Below are positions 52,888 to 61,814 of a stretch of 64,000 nt of DNA, one piece after another. The notes beneath the pieces were generated by a model. That model worked only from the letters and a program-made list of their open reading frames with translations. It was not told where the DNA came from and made no database searches. The DNA comes from Sphingobacterium sp. GVS05A. Lineage in GTDB: Bacteria; Bacteroidota; Bacteroidia; Sphingobacteriales; Sphingobacteriaceae. Where the stretch lies: contig NZ_JAHXYR010000005.1 in assembly GCF_019969845.1 (NCBI RefSeq), positions 372,001-436,000 of the forward strand, in the 5' to 3' direction. How positions within the stretch are numbered: the first letter of the stretch is position 1; every line of letters starts with the position of its first letter. Made by a program: the position numbers and the translations under genes.

Positions 52888-55374
52888 TTATTTTTGAGGT
52901 TTTTCTCTATTCATTTCGGTCATATCGACTTCATTCATTTTGGAATCACCCAAGAGATATTGGCTGAAATAATCGCCCATTTTCCAGAAGAAATATTCCG
53001 TCATATCACCAAATCCATGCCTTTGTCCTGGTAAGAGCAGGAAGTCGAATCGTTTATTAGCTTTGATCAATGCATCGACCATTCGGATCGAATTTGCAGG
53101 GTGGACATTGTTGTCTATATCACCCGTGGCAATCAATAGTCTTCCTTTTAGATTTTTGGCTAATTCGGTATTCTTGTTGATCTGGTATGAAAAAGTTGTA
53201 TCACCTTTTGCTGACACTTTTTCTGTCACACCATGGTGGCGTTCGCTCCACCATCGGTTGTAGATTTGATTTTCATGGTTGCCAGCTCCCGATACCGCTA
53301 CTTTGAAGAAGTCTGGGTAAACAAGCATTGCTGCAGTTGACATAAAACCACCACCAGAGTGCCCTGTGATACCTACACGATTGATGTCAATAAATTTATA
53401 ACGGTCAGCAAGCTGCTCCGCTGTCACTTTTTTGTCTTCCAATCCATAATCACGTAGATTGCCATAACCATAAGTATGGTACCATTGTGAACGGGATGGA
53501 TGTCCGCCTCGATTTCCTACGGTAACAACGATAAAGCCAAATTGGGCCAATCGATCTATCCGATCCATGCTCCGTCCAAAAGATTTATTGACAGCTTCTG
53601 TTTGTGGGCCTGGATAGACATATTCTACGATAGGATAGGTTCTTGTACTATCAAAATCAAAAGGTTTGTACATGACACCATAGAGATCTGTGGTACCGTC
53701 GCCAGCCTTTACTTTAAACGGTTCAGGGAATTTATAACCTGCAGCAAATAATAGTGACAGATCTGTCTTTTCAAGTGTCATGATCTTCTGTCCACTGCTA
53801 TTTAATAATACAGATTCGGGTGTAGTATTTACTCTCGATGAGTTGTTGACAAAATACTTGGAGGATTCGCTCATCTCAATTTGATGATCAAAGTTTCCTG
53901 GATTCAGCAGTTTAATTCCATTGCCGTTGAGATTGACACTGTAATGGTGAAGGTAATAAGGATCTTCATTTTTCTCACGACCGGATGCTGTAAAAAACAA
54001 AGTCTGTGTTGTTGGATCTATCCCTGTAATTTCCTCACAATGAAAACTTCCTTTGGTAATTTGGTTAATCAGTTTACCGTTGGTATCGTAGTGGTAGTAA
54101 TGTCCCCACCCATCTCTTTCTGACCAATGAACCAAACGCTTCCCATTTTCGGTCAGGAGTGGTTTTTGGACATCAAGATATACGTTTGAACGTTCCTGAA
54201 TAATAGGATTGACCGCTCCATTCACATTCACCTTCAACAAGTCTATTCTTTTTAAATCACGACTGGAACGGGAGATATAAAACTCTTCGTTATTTCCTAG
54301 CCAGTAGTTAATGTAATAATCCTCTTTGTATGAATTTCTATCTGGCGTTTTGGTCCAGTTGGAGATGGTTTGGTTTTTAAAAGCTGCAATATTTATCCTG
54401 CGCGGTGCCTTTGTTGCCGCTTCAAAGATATAGAATTCAGTTTCGGTCGAGTCAACCTCACCTGGCATTTGGTATTTATAAGTTTCCAGGGTAGGTCGAG
54501 CAGAGCCGACATTATTGATGACCCACAAAGGTTTTAATGATCTGTTATCTTTTCTTGTCAGGGTAAAATAGCGGCCGTCTGGTGACCAGCTGATCCATAC
54601 ACGCTTACGTTTCGTTTCACTATCTTTATCCTTTTCGTCACCTGTGGTAGTGCTATATTCATCACCCCCCCAAGCATAGTATTGTACACCGTCTTTTGTA
54701 ATCTGATGTTCAATAATGGTGCTATCTTTCTCATTTTTGACCGCTTTGAGATAGTTGGCTTTGTCCATCCAATACAGATTAAAGTCTTTGGCGAAGTAGA
54801 CAGTATTGGTGTCGGGTGAAAAACTTGCCCAAGCTAGCGGCGCTTTAACCTTAGTAGAATCGCTGATTTCAGTTACTGTCTTTGAAACAAAATCATATTC
54901 TAGATAGAAAAGCTTTTTCTTTGTTGTGTCTGATTTGTTTTTAAGCTTTTCGATCTCCTCTTTTGATTTCACAGTATCTTTTGTACTTTGGATCTGAAAT
55001 CTGATCTTTTTTTCATCTTTGGTGAATCTCAGGCCCTGTAATTCCAGATGCTGTGCATCAACAGGATTTTTAACAATCTTGGTTATTTGAGCGGCTACGC
55101 TCTCACTGTCAAAAAGGGTTTCTTTCTTTTTAAGTGCTGGATTGACGATATACCAGTTTTTGCCCTGTGGACTGGCGTAATCATACCAGAAGCGGTCCGA
55201 AAAATTGATCCAATTTGGTTTGATGCTTGTAGAGAAAATCATTTTTTTTAATTTCTCTGGAGAAAATTTGGCGGCCAACTGGTAATTCGCTTTTACCGGA
55301 GGTTCTTGAATCTGCTGTCCGGAGCCGAAATAGGGTAATAGACTGGCTGCAAAAATAAAATAGAACTTATGCAT
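52888..55374 (-). CDS. S9 family peptidase (prolyl oligopeptidase / DPP4-like)
   Basis: 828-aa exported serine peptidase with signal peptide (MHKFYFIFAASLLPYFGSGQ). Residues about 60-560 form the beta-propeller (SWSPDGRYFTLTRKDNRSLK, LVHWSERDGWGHYYHYD), followed by the alpha/beta-hydrolase domain with nucleophile GHSGGGFMS (Ser near 673), an Asp in TGDIDNNVHPANS, and the His in LPGQRHGFGD. This is the DPP4/prolyl oligopeptidase arrangement common in Bacteroidota peptide use. Promoter-proximal to the helical protein gene. Confidence 0.93.
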   Translation of the reverse strand: MHKFYFIFAASLLPYFGSGQQIQEPPVKANYQLAAKFSPEKLKKMIFSTSIKPNWINFSDRFWYDYASPQGKNWYIVNPALKKKETLFDSESVAAQITKIVKNPVDAQHLELQGLRFTKDEKKIRFQIQSTKDTVKSKEEIEKLKNKSDTTKKKLFYLEYDFVSKTVTEISDSTKVKAPLAWASFSPDTNTVYFAKDFNLYWMDKANYLKAVKNEKDSTIIEHQITKDGVQYYAWGGDEYSTTTGDEKDKDSETKRKRVWISWSPDGRYFTLTRKDNRSLKPLWVINNVGSARPTLETYKYQMPGEVDSTETEFYIFEAATKAPRRINIAAFKNQTISNWTKTPDRNSYKEDYYINYWLGNNEEFYISRSSRDLKRIDLLKVNVNGAVNPIIQERSNVYLDVQKPLLTENGKRLVHWSERDGWGHYYHYDTNGKLINQITKGSFHCEEITGIDPTTQTLFFTASGREKNEDPYYLHHYSVNLNGNGIKLLNPGNFDHQIEMSESSKYFVNNSSRVNTTPESVLLNSSGQKIMTLEKTDLSLLFAAGYKFPEPFKVKAGDGTTDLYGVMYKPFDFDSTRTYPIVEYVYPGPQTEAVNKSFGRSMDRIDRLAQFGFIVVTVGNRGGHPSRSQWYHTYGYGNLRDYGLEDKKVTAEQLADRYKFIDINRVGITGHSGGGFMSTAAMLVYPDFFKVAVSGAGNHENQIYNRWWSERHHGVTEKVSAKGDTTFSYQINKNTELAKNLKGRLLIATGDIDNNVHPANSIRMVDALIKANKRFDFLLLPGQRHGFGDMTEYFFWKMGDYFSQYLLGDSKMNEVDMTEMNREKPQK

Positions 55375-55463
55375 TAAATAAATATAGATAATTGTGTAAT
55401 CTTGGTTTTGACCACTAAAATATTCATTATTATATCGCCATACGAATGATTCGTGTAATAATA

Positions 55464-56894
55464 CTATGATGGATAGAAGTTTTCATTAAAGTTTACCAAA
55501 AAAAGTTCCTGTGTGGCCCGGGTAACACCAGTATATAACCAGCGAAGAAACTCAAGATCGAGCATTTCATCGTTAATATAACCCTGATCGACAAATACAA
55601 TAGGCCATTGTCCCCCTTGAGCTTTATGGCAAGTGATCGCAAACGCAAATTTAATCTGGAGTGCATTATAATAGGGGTCTTTTTTAATAGCTTCAAGCCG
55701 ATCTTTCCTGTCTAATATATCTGCATAATCCAAACTGATCTCTTCGTACAAGTTCTTCTGACTTTCATAGGAAAGATTGGGGCCCTCTGTATAGAGACTG
55801 TCTAAAATAACGCGACAAGTGATCGGTTCGATTTCATCAATATCCATAAATTCTAGTGTAACATCGGCAAATCTATAACCATGTTGCTCGTGGATATTGC
55901 TCACTTTTCGGACTTTGGCCATATCACCATTTGCGATAAAACCATCGCCCATGTTGTTTTCCTGTAGCCAGAAGTAGTTGTTCTTCACAACCATGATATA
56001 GTCTCCACCTGTTAGTTCTTCGTCCCTAAAAAGGATCCTGTTGCGGATATTCTGATTATATAAGTTTGCTGAACGGTTTGAACGGCATATGATCATGGTG
56101 TTTTCTACGCCATATTTATCATAAGCATAATTTATTCCCTCTATTAACCGTTCACCTGTCATTCTATAAAGGTCTTTAAATCCTTTTGTTATGAATTTTG
56201 GGAATGGGAAGTCATGTTGCCCTTCCTCAGCCGATATGATCTCATTTCGTATTTTGGTCGCATTGTACAGTATGCCCGAATCTTGGGACTGCCGTACTAC
56301 CGTGGTCAGTTCATAGGGGTAGACACAGAGGTGAAATTCATTTTCGAGATAGCCGGGGTTCAATGCTGGGCTGTCCAATAAACCAACTGGCGGCAACTGA
56401 GCGGTATCACCAACAAACAAGAGGCTGCAATTCTTACCTGATTGGACATAACGAAAGAGGTCGTTTAAAAGGCTTTTTGAAAATACATTCACTGATTCAT
56501 TGGAAATCATAGAGGCTTCATCTACGATAAATAAAGTGTCTTCGTGCAAATTCTCCGCTAAAGTGAAGTCTAGTTGAAAGGAAATGGCAGATTTTTTTCG
56601 ATAGATCTTCTTGTGGATGGTCAGTGCCTTTCGTCCGGAATAATAACTCATCACTTTAGCCGCCCTACCGGTTGGCGCTAGGAGCACGGCTCTTTTTTTT
56701 AATGCAGGCAATACTTTGACCAATGCCGCAATTAACGTTGTTTTACCGGTCCCGGCATAGCCTTTGAGGACAAAACAAGACTGCCTGTCAAAAGCAAGCA
56801 GAAACTCTTCCAATAGCTCGAATGCTTCCAACTGCTGTGCGGTCGGTTGCCAGGGAAATTGTTGTATTAGCAGATTTTTGATGAACACTCCCAA
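55464..56894 (-). CDS. RecD-like ATP-dependent DNA helicase
   Basis: 476-aa superfamily 1B helicase. Walker A GYAGTGKTTLIAAL (Lys 51), Walker B FIVDEASMIS, motif LFVGDTAQLPPVG, ELTTVVRQSQ, IICRSNRSANLYN and the C-terminal VTRATQ motif (WLYTGVTRATQELF). It lacks the N-terminal domains of RecD2 and of RecBCD RecD, so it is a short stand-alone type. Divergent from the DUF3822 gene (79 bp). Confidence 0.87.
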   Translation of the reverse strand: MGVFIKNLLIQQFPWQPTAQQLEAFELLEEFLLAFDRQSCFVLKGYAGTGKTTLIAALVKVLPALKKRAVLLAPTGRAAKVMSYYSGRKALTIHKKIYRKKSAISFQLDFTLAENLHEDTLFIVDEASMISNESVNVFSKSLLNDLFRYVQSGKNCSLLFVGDTAQLPPVGLLDSPALNPGYLENEFHLCVYPYELTTVVRQSQDSGILYNATKIRNEIISAEEGQHDFPFPKFITKGFKDLYRMTGERLIEGINYAYDKYGVENTMIICRSNRSANLYNQNIRNRILFRDEELTGGDYIMVVKNNYFWLQENNMGDGFIANGDMAKVRKVSNIHEQHGYRFADVTLEFMDIDEIEPITCRVILDSLYTEGPNLSYESQKNLYEEISLDYADILDRKDRLEAIKKDPYYNALQIKFAFAITCHKAQGGQWPIVFVDQGYINDEMLDLEFLRWLYTGVTRATQELFLVNFNENFYPS

Positions 56895-56973
56895 AGTTAT
56901 TTAAAAGGTTTGTCTTATCCTCTAGAAAAAGCTATTTTTGCTTTAACAAGTTTTTATTTTTACAATTCAGCGA

Positions 56974-57771
56974 ATGAATTATATTTCAAAACAATTTAAC
57001 ATTCATTACTTACCCGAGTATAATCTTTTGGTAAAGGCTGGCTTCCAGAAAGATGTATTAGCGGTAGTTGATAAGAAGTCAGTAGCACCTATATTGATCG
57101 AATATTCCTCTGAGGAGCCAATTTTAGATGCGACAAGAATAATGAGTCTGCCATTTCGATTCGTTCGGATTGTGATCCCACATCAAAGCTTTACATTTAT
57201 ACCAAAGGAGGTTTTTCAGAAGGATAATATTGCGCAATATCTACAATTTTTGGGTACATCAGATCTTGAAAATACATTTATTTATTATTTAGATAATCTT
57301 GGTTTGGTGGCTTTGTATCAATTTGATAAGCTTCTTTTGAATCGCTGGCGCAGGTTGTTTGCGGATGCTGTTATTCTTCCTGAATTTGCCGTTGTGTTGG
57401 ATCGTGCGCAAGAGCGTATATCTATTCGGGGTAGTGTATTGGGGTTGCACTTTGTAGCTGATAACATTGTAGACTTTTATTTGTTCAAGAATGGTGTTTT
57501 TCAACTTTACAACAGCTTTGAAATTCATAATCTTGATGATGTTAGTTATTACATATTGAACATATTAACACAATTTGGCTTGGGCGATTCTATTGATAAA
57601 GTTCTCCTTTCTGGTGAAGTTCCCAACGAATTCTTTTATAAGCGTATAGCGTCCTATGCAGGAGATATCGAAGTATTGGATTTAAAAACAAAGGTTGTCT
57701 TGGCGGATCAGGAGGTGAATAGTAACTTAACACCATACAACATATTATTTGATTCAATATTATGCGAATAA
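56974..57771 (+). CDS. DUF3822 family protein
   Basis: 265-aa cytoplasmic protein with an actin-like/ASKHA-type layout (LGLHFVADNIVDFYLFKNGV, FGLGDSIDKVLLSGEVPNE), a Bacteroidota-specific family without known function. Overlaps rsmD by 10 bp, giving translational coupling, and leads the DUF3822-rsmD-coaD cluster conserved in this phylum. Confidence 0.82.
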   Translation: MNYISKQFNIHYLPEYNLLVKAGFQKDVLAVVDKKSVAPILIEYSSEEPILDATRIMSLPFRFVRIVIPHQSFTFIPKEVFQKDNIAQYLQFLGTSDLENTFIYYLDNLGLVALYQFDKLLLNRWRRLFADAVILPEFAVVLDRAQERISIRGSVLGLHFVADNIVDFYLFKNGVFQLYNSFEIHNLDDVSYYILNILTQFGLGDSIDKVLLSGEVPNEFFYKRIASYAGDIEVLDLKTKVVLADQEVNSNLTPYNILFDSILCE

Positions 57772-58301
57772 TAGGAGGTAAAATTGGTGGCTTAAGGCTG
57801 AATCCACCAACCAATTTGCCGGTTAGGCCAACCACAGATATTGCTAAAGAAGCCTTGTTTAATATTCTGCAGAATCGTTTGGAATTTGATGGCTTAAATT
57901 GCCTTGATCTTTTTGCAGGAACCGGAAATATTAGCTTTGAGCTAGCATCCCGGGGAGTGGAGCACGTTGATTCTGTCGATTTACATTTTAAATGTGTACA
58001 ATATATTACGGACACTGCTAAAAAAATGAAGCTGGAACAGATCAATACCAGGAAAGCAGACGTTTTTAAATTTATTACCAGCTGCAAAAGTACCTATGAT
58101 TTAATTTTTGCAGATCCGCCTTACGATATTCCAAAACTGCCCCAACTGCCAAAATTGGTTTTTGATAATAATCTATTGAATAATAATGGGCTTCTTATTG
58201 TCGAACATCCTTCTACAAGACAAATGGAGGAGCATCCGAATTTCATAGAAACCAGAAAATACGGTTATTCATCTTTTTCATTCTACGCAAAACCCCTATA
58301 A
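57762..58301 (+). CDS. rsmD: 16S rRNA (guanine(966)-N(2))-methyltransferase RsmD
   Basis: 179-aa SAM-dependent methyltransferase for G966 of 16S rRNA. Start MRIIGGKIGGLRLNPP; RPTTDIAKEALFNIL; SAM motif LDLFAGTGNISFELASRG; catalytic FADPPYD. Length normal. Start codon sits inside the DUF3822 gene with GGAGGT nearby; coaD begins 1 bp after its stop. Confidence 0.94.
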   Translation: MRIIGGKIGGLRLNPPTNLPVRPTTDIAKEALFNILQNRLEFDGLNCLDLFAGTGNISFELASRGVEHVDSVDLHFKCVQYITDTAKKMKLEQINTRKADVFKFITSCKSTYDLIFADPPYDIPKLPQLPKLVFDNNLLNNNGLLIVEHPSTRQMEEHPNFIETRKYGYSSFSFYAKPL

Positions 58302-58302
58302 T

Positions 58303-58788
58303 ATGAAAATTGCTGTCTTTCCAGGCTCATTTGATCCTTTTACCTTAGCTCATCAGGATCTGGTTGAAAGGGCATTGCCATTATTTGATAAAATCATTAT
58401 TGCCGTAGGTTATAATGCAAGCAAAAAAGGTATGTTAGACCATGACGAGCGAGTCAATGCTATACAGGATGTTTTTCGAGACATACAGGCGATTGAAGCT
58501 GTGAAGTATAGTGGTTTGACCGTAGATTTCTGTCGGAACGTTGGTGCGAAGTTTATATTGCGAGGTTTACGAAATACGGGAGATTTTGAATTTGAAAATG
58601 CGATCGCTCAAAATAACTTGCTGCTAAACCCCATAGTCGAAAGTTATTTTTTGATGAGTAGATCCGGAAAGGCCCATATATCGTCAACTATTGTGCGAGA
58701 TGTCTGGTTTAACGGGGGAGATGTTAGCGAGATGGTGCCTGTGGAAGTTCTAACGTTATTGGACGAGAAGAGATTACCAAAGCGCTAA
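58303..58788 (+). CDS. coaD: Pantetheine-phosphate adenylyltransferase
   Basis: Penultimate step of coenzyme A synthesis. 161 aa with nucleotidyltransferase motif AVFPGSFDPFTLAHQDLVER (substituting the usual HxGH His with AHQD, i.e. T/A-H-x-D), LRGLRNTGDFEFENAIAQNN and the ISSTIVRD motif. Last gene of the DUF3822-rsmD-coaD operon, followed by a strong terminator. Confidence 0.95.
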   Translation: MKIAVFPGSFDPFTLAHQDLVERALPLFDKIIIAVGYNASKKGMLDHDERVNAIQDVFRDIQAIEAVKYSGLTVDFCRNVGAKFILRGLRNTGDFEFENAIAQNNLLLNPIVESYFLMSRSGKAHISSTIVRDVWFNGGDVSEMVPVEVLTLLDEKRLPKR

Positions 58789-58814
58789 TCGCTCAATTTA
58801 CCACTGCGAAATAC

Positions 58815-58855
58815 AAAATATCCCAACAAAATATTATTTTGTTGGGATATTTTTT
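58815..58855 (+). terminator. Terminator after coaD
   Basis: AAATATCCCAACAAAAT pairs with ATTTTGTTGGGATATTT (17 bp, perfect) followed by TTT. Symmetrical, so it may also act for the aldo/keto reductase side. Confidence 0.9.
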
Positions 58856-59017
58856 GCATTGAAATACAGTCTATTATAGTGTTTTGTGTAAAGTGTATCT
58901 TTACTGTAAGGTCAGGTGTAAAACCTTTTTATAAGTATACTTGCCAAATAATATTCTGATTAGCATTTAATTTAATTTTAAGATCCTTTATATCAATGCT
59001 TTGTTGTTATTTCAAAA

Positions 59018-59980
59018 TCAATTTTCTTCATATGCGCTCGCTGTATTTAATAGGGACATTTCTTCTGTTGACAAATTTATTTTGGTTGCCCTGGTTAGTT
59101 CCTCAAGTTGTTGCAAGGAGGTGGCACTTACAATAGGAGCGGTGACCGAAGGTCGATGAAGAATCCAAGCCAGTGCAATGGTTGACATAGCGACTTGGTG
59201 ATTGTGTGCTACTTGAGCTAAAGCGTCCAGAATACGAAGTCCGCGGTTATCAAATCGGCCTTTTAAGGCGTCAGATCGTTTTGCTTCTTTAATGTCGTCT
59301 ATCGACCTATACTTGCCCGAGAGAAATCCGCTTGCAAGGGAGTAATAGGTGATTACGCCCAAATGATTTTCGAGCGCGAGTTGCTCATAATCTTTCTCAT
59401 ATTTTGAACGGTCGTACAAATTATACTCGGGCTGGATAGCAATATAGGCAGGGAGATTATGCTTCTCTGCGACAACTAATGATTCCTTTAGGCGCTCAGG
59501 GCTTAAATTAGACGCTCCAATCCATTTTACTTTACCGGCATGGACCAATTGTTGGTAAGCCTCAAGCGTCTCATCTATGGCTGTTGAAAGGTCATCGTGA
59601 TGGGACTGATAAAGATCTATTGTGTCTATTTGTAATCTCATGAGCGATTCGTCCACAGACTTGATAATATGTTCTTTTTTCAAATTGGGTTTGTCATTGC
59701 CGGCCCGACGTCCGCCTACTTTCGTTGCAATCTGAATTTTATCCCGAACATCCCGTTTACTGATCCATTTACCAATAATGGATTCGGACTCCGATCCTGT
59801 GTGACCAGGTACCCAATGGGAGTAGTTGTTGGATGTGTCTATAAAACTAAAGCCCATATCGACAAATGCATCCAAAAGAGCAAACGACTGTTGCTCATCG
59901 ACAGTCCAACCAAATACATTTCCGCCAAAAACGATCGGTTTAAATTCAATTTCACTATTTCCTAACTTTACCTTTTCCAT
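59018..59980 (-). CDS. Aldo/keto reductase
   Basis: 320-aa NADPH-dependent carbonyl reductase of the AKR superfamily. Catalytic tetrad region DTSNNYSHW (Asp, Tyr), Lys in IATKVGG, His in LYQSHHDD. The NADP-binding C-terminal segment IVSATSLQQLEELTRA is present. The start MEKVKLGNSEIEFKPIVFGG and general look match the general-stress-protein-69/Tas-like subgroup. Monocistronic. Confidence 0.9.
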   Translation of the reverse strand: MEKVKLGNSEIEFKPIVFGGNVFGWTVDEQQSFALLDAFVDMGFSFIDTSNNYSHWVPGHTGSESESIIGKWISKRDVRDKIQIATKVGGRRAGNDKPNLKKEHIIKSVDESLMRLQIDTIDLYQSHHDDLSTAIDETLEAYQQLVHAGKVKWIGASNLSPERLKESLVVAEKHNLPAYIAIQPEYNLYDRSKYEKDYEQLALENHLGVITYYSLASGFLSGKYRSIDDIKEAKRSDALKGRFDNRGLRILDALAQVAHNHQVAMSTIALAWILHRPSVTAPIVSATSLQQLEELTRATKINLSTEEMSLLNTASAYEEN

Positions 59981-60112
59981 GTTTTACCTAATATTTCCAG
60001 CTTAAAATTAAGAAAAAAATGCCAGTTAAGCCTTTGGAGAGGCATTGTAAATAGTTTTATAAAAAATTTCTAATTCATTTTCAGGTAGTTTAGGAAAAGA
60101 AGCGGGAGATAG

Positions 60113-60143
60113 TTTGGAAAAATAAAAACTTTCCTTACTTTTG
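60113..60143 (+). promoter_or_regulatory. Bacteroidota-type promoter of tRNA-Leu
   Basis: TTTG at 60113-60116, exactly 19 bp spacer, TACTTTTG at 60136-60143: a full match to TTTG-N19-TAnnTTTG. Confidence 0.75.
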
Positions 60144-60162
60144 CATCATCCCAAACGGATAT

Positions 60163-60242
60163 GCCCGGATGGCGGAATTGGTAGACGCGCTGGTCTCAAA
60201 CACCAGTGGGAAACCGTGCCGGTTCGACTCCGGCTCCGGGTA
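60163..60242 (+). tRNA. tRNA-Leu (anticodon CAA)
   Basis: Acceptor GCCCGGA pairs with TCCGGGT (terminal G-U), D-arm GGCGGAATTGGTAGACGC, anticodon stem CTGGT/ACCAG with loop CTCAAAC, hence CAA; a class II variable arm (GTGGGAAACCGTG region) and T-arm CGGTTCGACTCCG. A73 is the discriminator; CCA is not encoded. Short for tRNA-Leu (80 nt) because the variable arm is compact. Confidence 0.94.
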
Positions 60243-60246
60243 CAAC

Positions 60247-60280
60247 AAAAAAGGCTTTTCAATTTGAAAAGCCTTTTTTT
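60247..60280 (+). terminator. Terminator after tRNA-Leu
   Basis: AAAAGGCTTTTC pairs with GAAAAGCCTTTT (12 bp, perfect), followed by TTT. Confidence 0.9.
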
Positions 60281-60301
60281 ATTTGTCACGGCCAGTAGGG
60301 A

Positions 60302-60535
60302 TCATATTAAAAGTAAAGCACCCTGCTCACTTACATAGGAAACGATCTGGCTATCTCTACTACGTTCCCTAAAAAATTGATCTGCTTCCTGATCATCAAT
60401 TGATTCGGCATCTCCCTGTATCCGTATTTACCGCCCTGTTTCTTCCCACCAAAAGGTTAAGGCAACGTGGCGCGAGTGTTCAATTTCTTTCCCTTTTCGT
60501 GAAGCGACTGAACCTGTGGTAGCGACAGAGTTGTG
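60302..60535 (-). pseudogene. Remnant of a PNPOx-like (PdxH/PhzG family) flavin oxidase gene
   Basis: Reading the minus strand from about 60535 gives HNSVATTGSVASRKGKEIEH, SRHVALTFWWEETGR, a TAA, then IRIQGDAESIDDQEADQFFR, ERSRDSQIVSYVSEQGALL and TGA. This is the middle of a pyridoxamine-5'-phosphate-oxidase-like protein: S-x-KG, N/R-A-L-x-F-x-W, (Q)xRIxG, YF-x-RPxxSxI. The TAA stands where the family has Gln (CAA to TAA). Both ends are missing. Its closest look-alike in the window is pdxH (47902), but the sequence is too different to be a recent copy. Confidence 0.65.
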
Positions 60536-60571
60536 TATTAAAAAGAAGGACAGTTTTTTAAATACCGAAAT

Positions 60572-60822
60572 TTACTTTAATGCTATCTATTCGGGAATTT
60601 TTGCCACTAGACTCGACACAACATACCACTTCGTTTGCTATTTTTATGGCATTTTATTTGTATTTCTCTGCTGCTTTATTGCTATTATACCAAAGAATAA
60701 GCTGAGAAATAGCAAAGGAATGGCAAACCAATACCAAGGAAAACCCAAAGAAATAGCCTAGAAACGGCAAAGAATAACCAAACAAACGCCAATAAATAAG
60801 CAAAGAATAGGCAATAAAAAAC
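60572..60822. repeat. 11-bp-period degenerate array B with two convergent arms
   Basis: Right arm, 60691-60822: exactly twelve 11-bp units without an indel (CAAAGAATAAG, CTGAGAAATAG, CAAAGGAATGG, CAAACCAATAC and so on to CAATAAAAAAC). C is at position 1 in 12/12 units, A at position 7 in 12/12, G or C at position 11 in 12/12; consensus CAAAGAAWARS. Left arm, about 60572-60690: the same 11-bp step with the unit inverted; read on the minus strand it gives CAATAAAGCAG (60681-60671), CAGAGAAATAC, AAATAAAATGC, CATAAAAATAG, CAAACGAAGTG and weaker units further out. The arms meet at 60690/60691. The right end runs into the cytochrome gene's terminator. Confidence 0.8.
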
Positions 60823-60846
60823 ACCATAAGAGAAACCTTATGGTGT
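60821..60846 (-). terminator. Terminator of the di-haem cytochrome gene
   Basis: ACACCATAAG (60821-60830) and CTTATGGTGT (60837-60846) form a perfect 10-bp stem with a 6-nt loop; on the minus strand a run of T follows. It overlaps the outer end of array B. Confidence 0.88.
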
Positions 60847-60866
60847 TACATAAATATATAGTTTGA

Positions 60867-61286
60867 TTAGTTTTTCGCTATGACCATTTCTGGTTCTTCT
60901 TTTCCGCCATGACAAGTTTTACAGGAAATTGCTTTGGCAGGAGAGCTATCCCAGCTACGATTAAAATACTTTTTATTGATCTTTTTGGTCATTTTGATCA
61001 TTGCTCGGCCAATTTCCTTTTTATGGTTCTCATCACTAGCAAAATCCAGCTTTTTAGGATCTTCTTTTGAAGGGGCATGACAAAAGCCGCATTTTACACC
61101 TAATGCGACATTAAACTCTTTCATTGTTGATATCAGCTCATCATGCGAGATATCCTTTGGTAAGACCTTTAAATTCGTTGGTTTAGGTTCTTCCTGAGGT
61201 TTTTCCTGTTGGAAGTTAAATGCACTCAAGGCGATGGCTATAGCAAATACAGAAGCAATTGCTCCAATTTTTTTGACATGTTTCAT
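60867..61286 (-). CDS. Di-haem c-type cytochrome (reaction-centre cytochrome c-like)
   Basis: 139-aa exported protein with a signal peptide (HVKKIGAIASVFAIAIALSA). Two CxxCH haem-binding sites are visible: KCGFCH near residue 69 and SCKTCHGG near residue 122. The arrangement and the segment DISHDELISTMKEFNVALGV resemble the cytochrome c subunit of the photosynthetic reaction-centre family, widespread in non-photosynthetic Bacteroidota, where it is exported and of unknown electron partner. It stands alone with its own terminator. Confidence 0.85.
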   Translation of the reverse strand: MKHVKKIGAIASVFAIAIALSAFNFQQEKPQEEPKPTNLKVLPKDISHDELISTMKEFNVALGVKCGFCHAPSKEDPKKLDFASDENHKKEIGRAMIKMTKKINKKYFNRSWDSSPAKAISCKTCHGGKEEPEMVIAKN

Positions 61287-61376
61287 TTCTCTTTTCCTTA
61301 TGCTTGACTAAATATAGCGATAAGAAAATACTTTAGCAACGAAAAATGAAGTTATTATGACAATTTAGATTGATTA

Positions 61377-61769
61377 TTATTTACGAATCCCGTCATCTAC
61401 AATCCAGCTTTGGCTATTTAGCTGGTAGTTTATTTTAAGTAATTTGCCCTCTATGGTCACACTTCTTAGTCCTGTTGTATCGCTCGAGATCCAAGTGCTG
61501 TCATTAACCGGTGTAAAGCGAACTCCTGTAATATTTGGCACCCCTGTAAAGAATTCTATTTTAAACGATTCGACACCTCCATCAGGTAGAATGCGGATCA
61601 ATCTATTAGATCGATCAATAGACAATGAGTTGCCCTGAAATTGAACCCTACCGACATAACTGCCTGTAACTCCAGCAGACCCTTCACCATCCGTATTTTC
61701 ATTCTTCTTACACGAAAAAAAAGTGATAAGGCATAAAATGAGCGCGACTAATGGTTTGAACAACTTCAT
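61377..61769 (-). CDS. Hypothetical lipoprotein (130 aa)
   Basis: Unrecognised. N-terminal lipoprotein signal with lipobox TFFSC (Cys 20). The remainder is a single strand-rich domain (GSYVGRVQFQGNSLSIDRSN, GGVESFKIEFFTGVPNITGV, SVTIEGKLLKINYQLNS), resembling the small beta-sandwich/lipocalin-like lipoproteins of Bacteroidota. Between the cytochrome and DUF1345 genes on the same strand but with gaps of 90 and 45 bp, so cotranscription is uncertain. Confidence 0.7.
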   Translation of the reverse strand: MKLFKPLVALILCLITFFSCKKNENTDGEGSAGVTGSYVGRVQFQGNSLSIDRSNRLIRILPDGGVESFKIEFFTGVPNITGVRFTPVNDSTWISSDTTGLRSVTIEGKLLKINYQLNSQSWIVDDGIRK

Positions 61770-61814
61770 ATGTGTAAATTTTGCACTAAAATAAGGTTTT
61801 TTTAGATTAAAAAC

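Noticed and set aside
60516..60761. 81-codon plus-strand open frame as a gene
   Set aside because: It overlaps the PNPOx remnant and the 11-bp array; its translation is a by-product of the AT-rich repeat.
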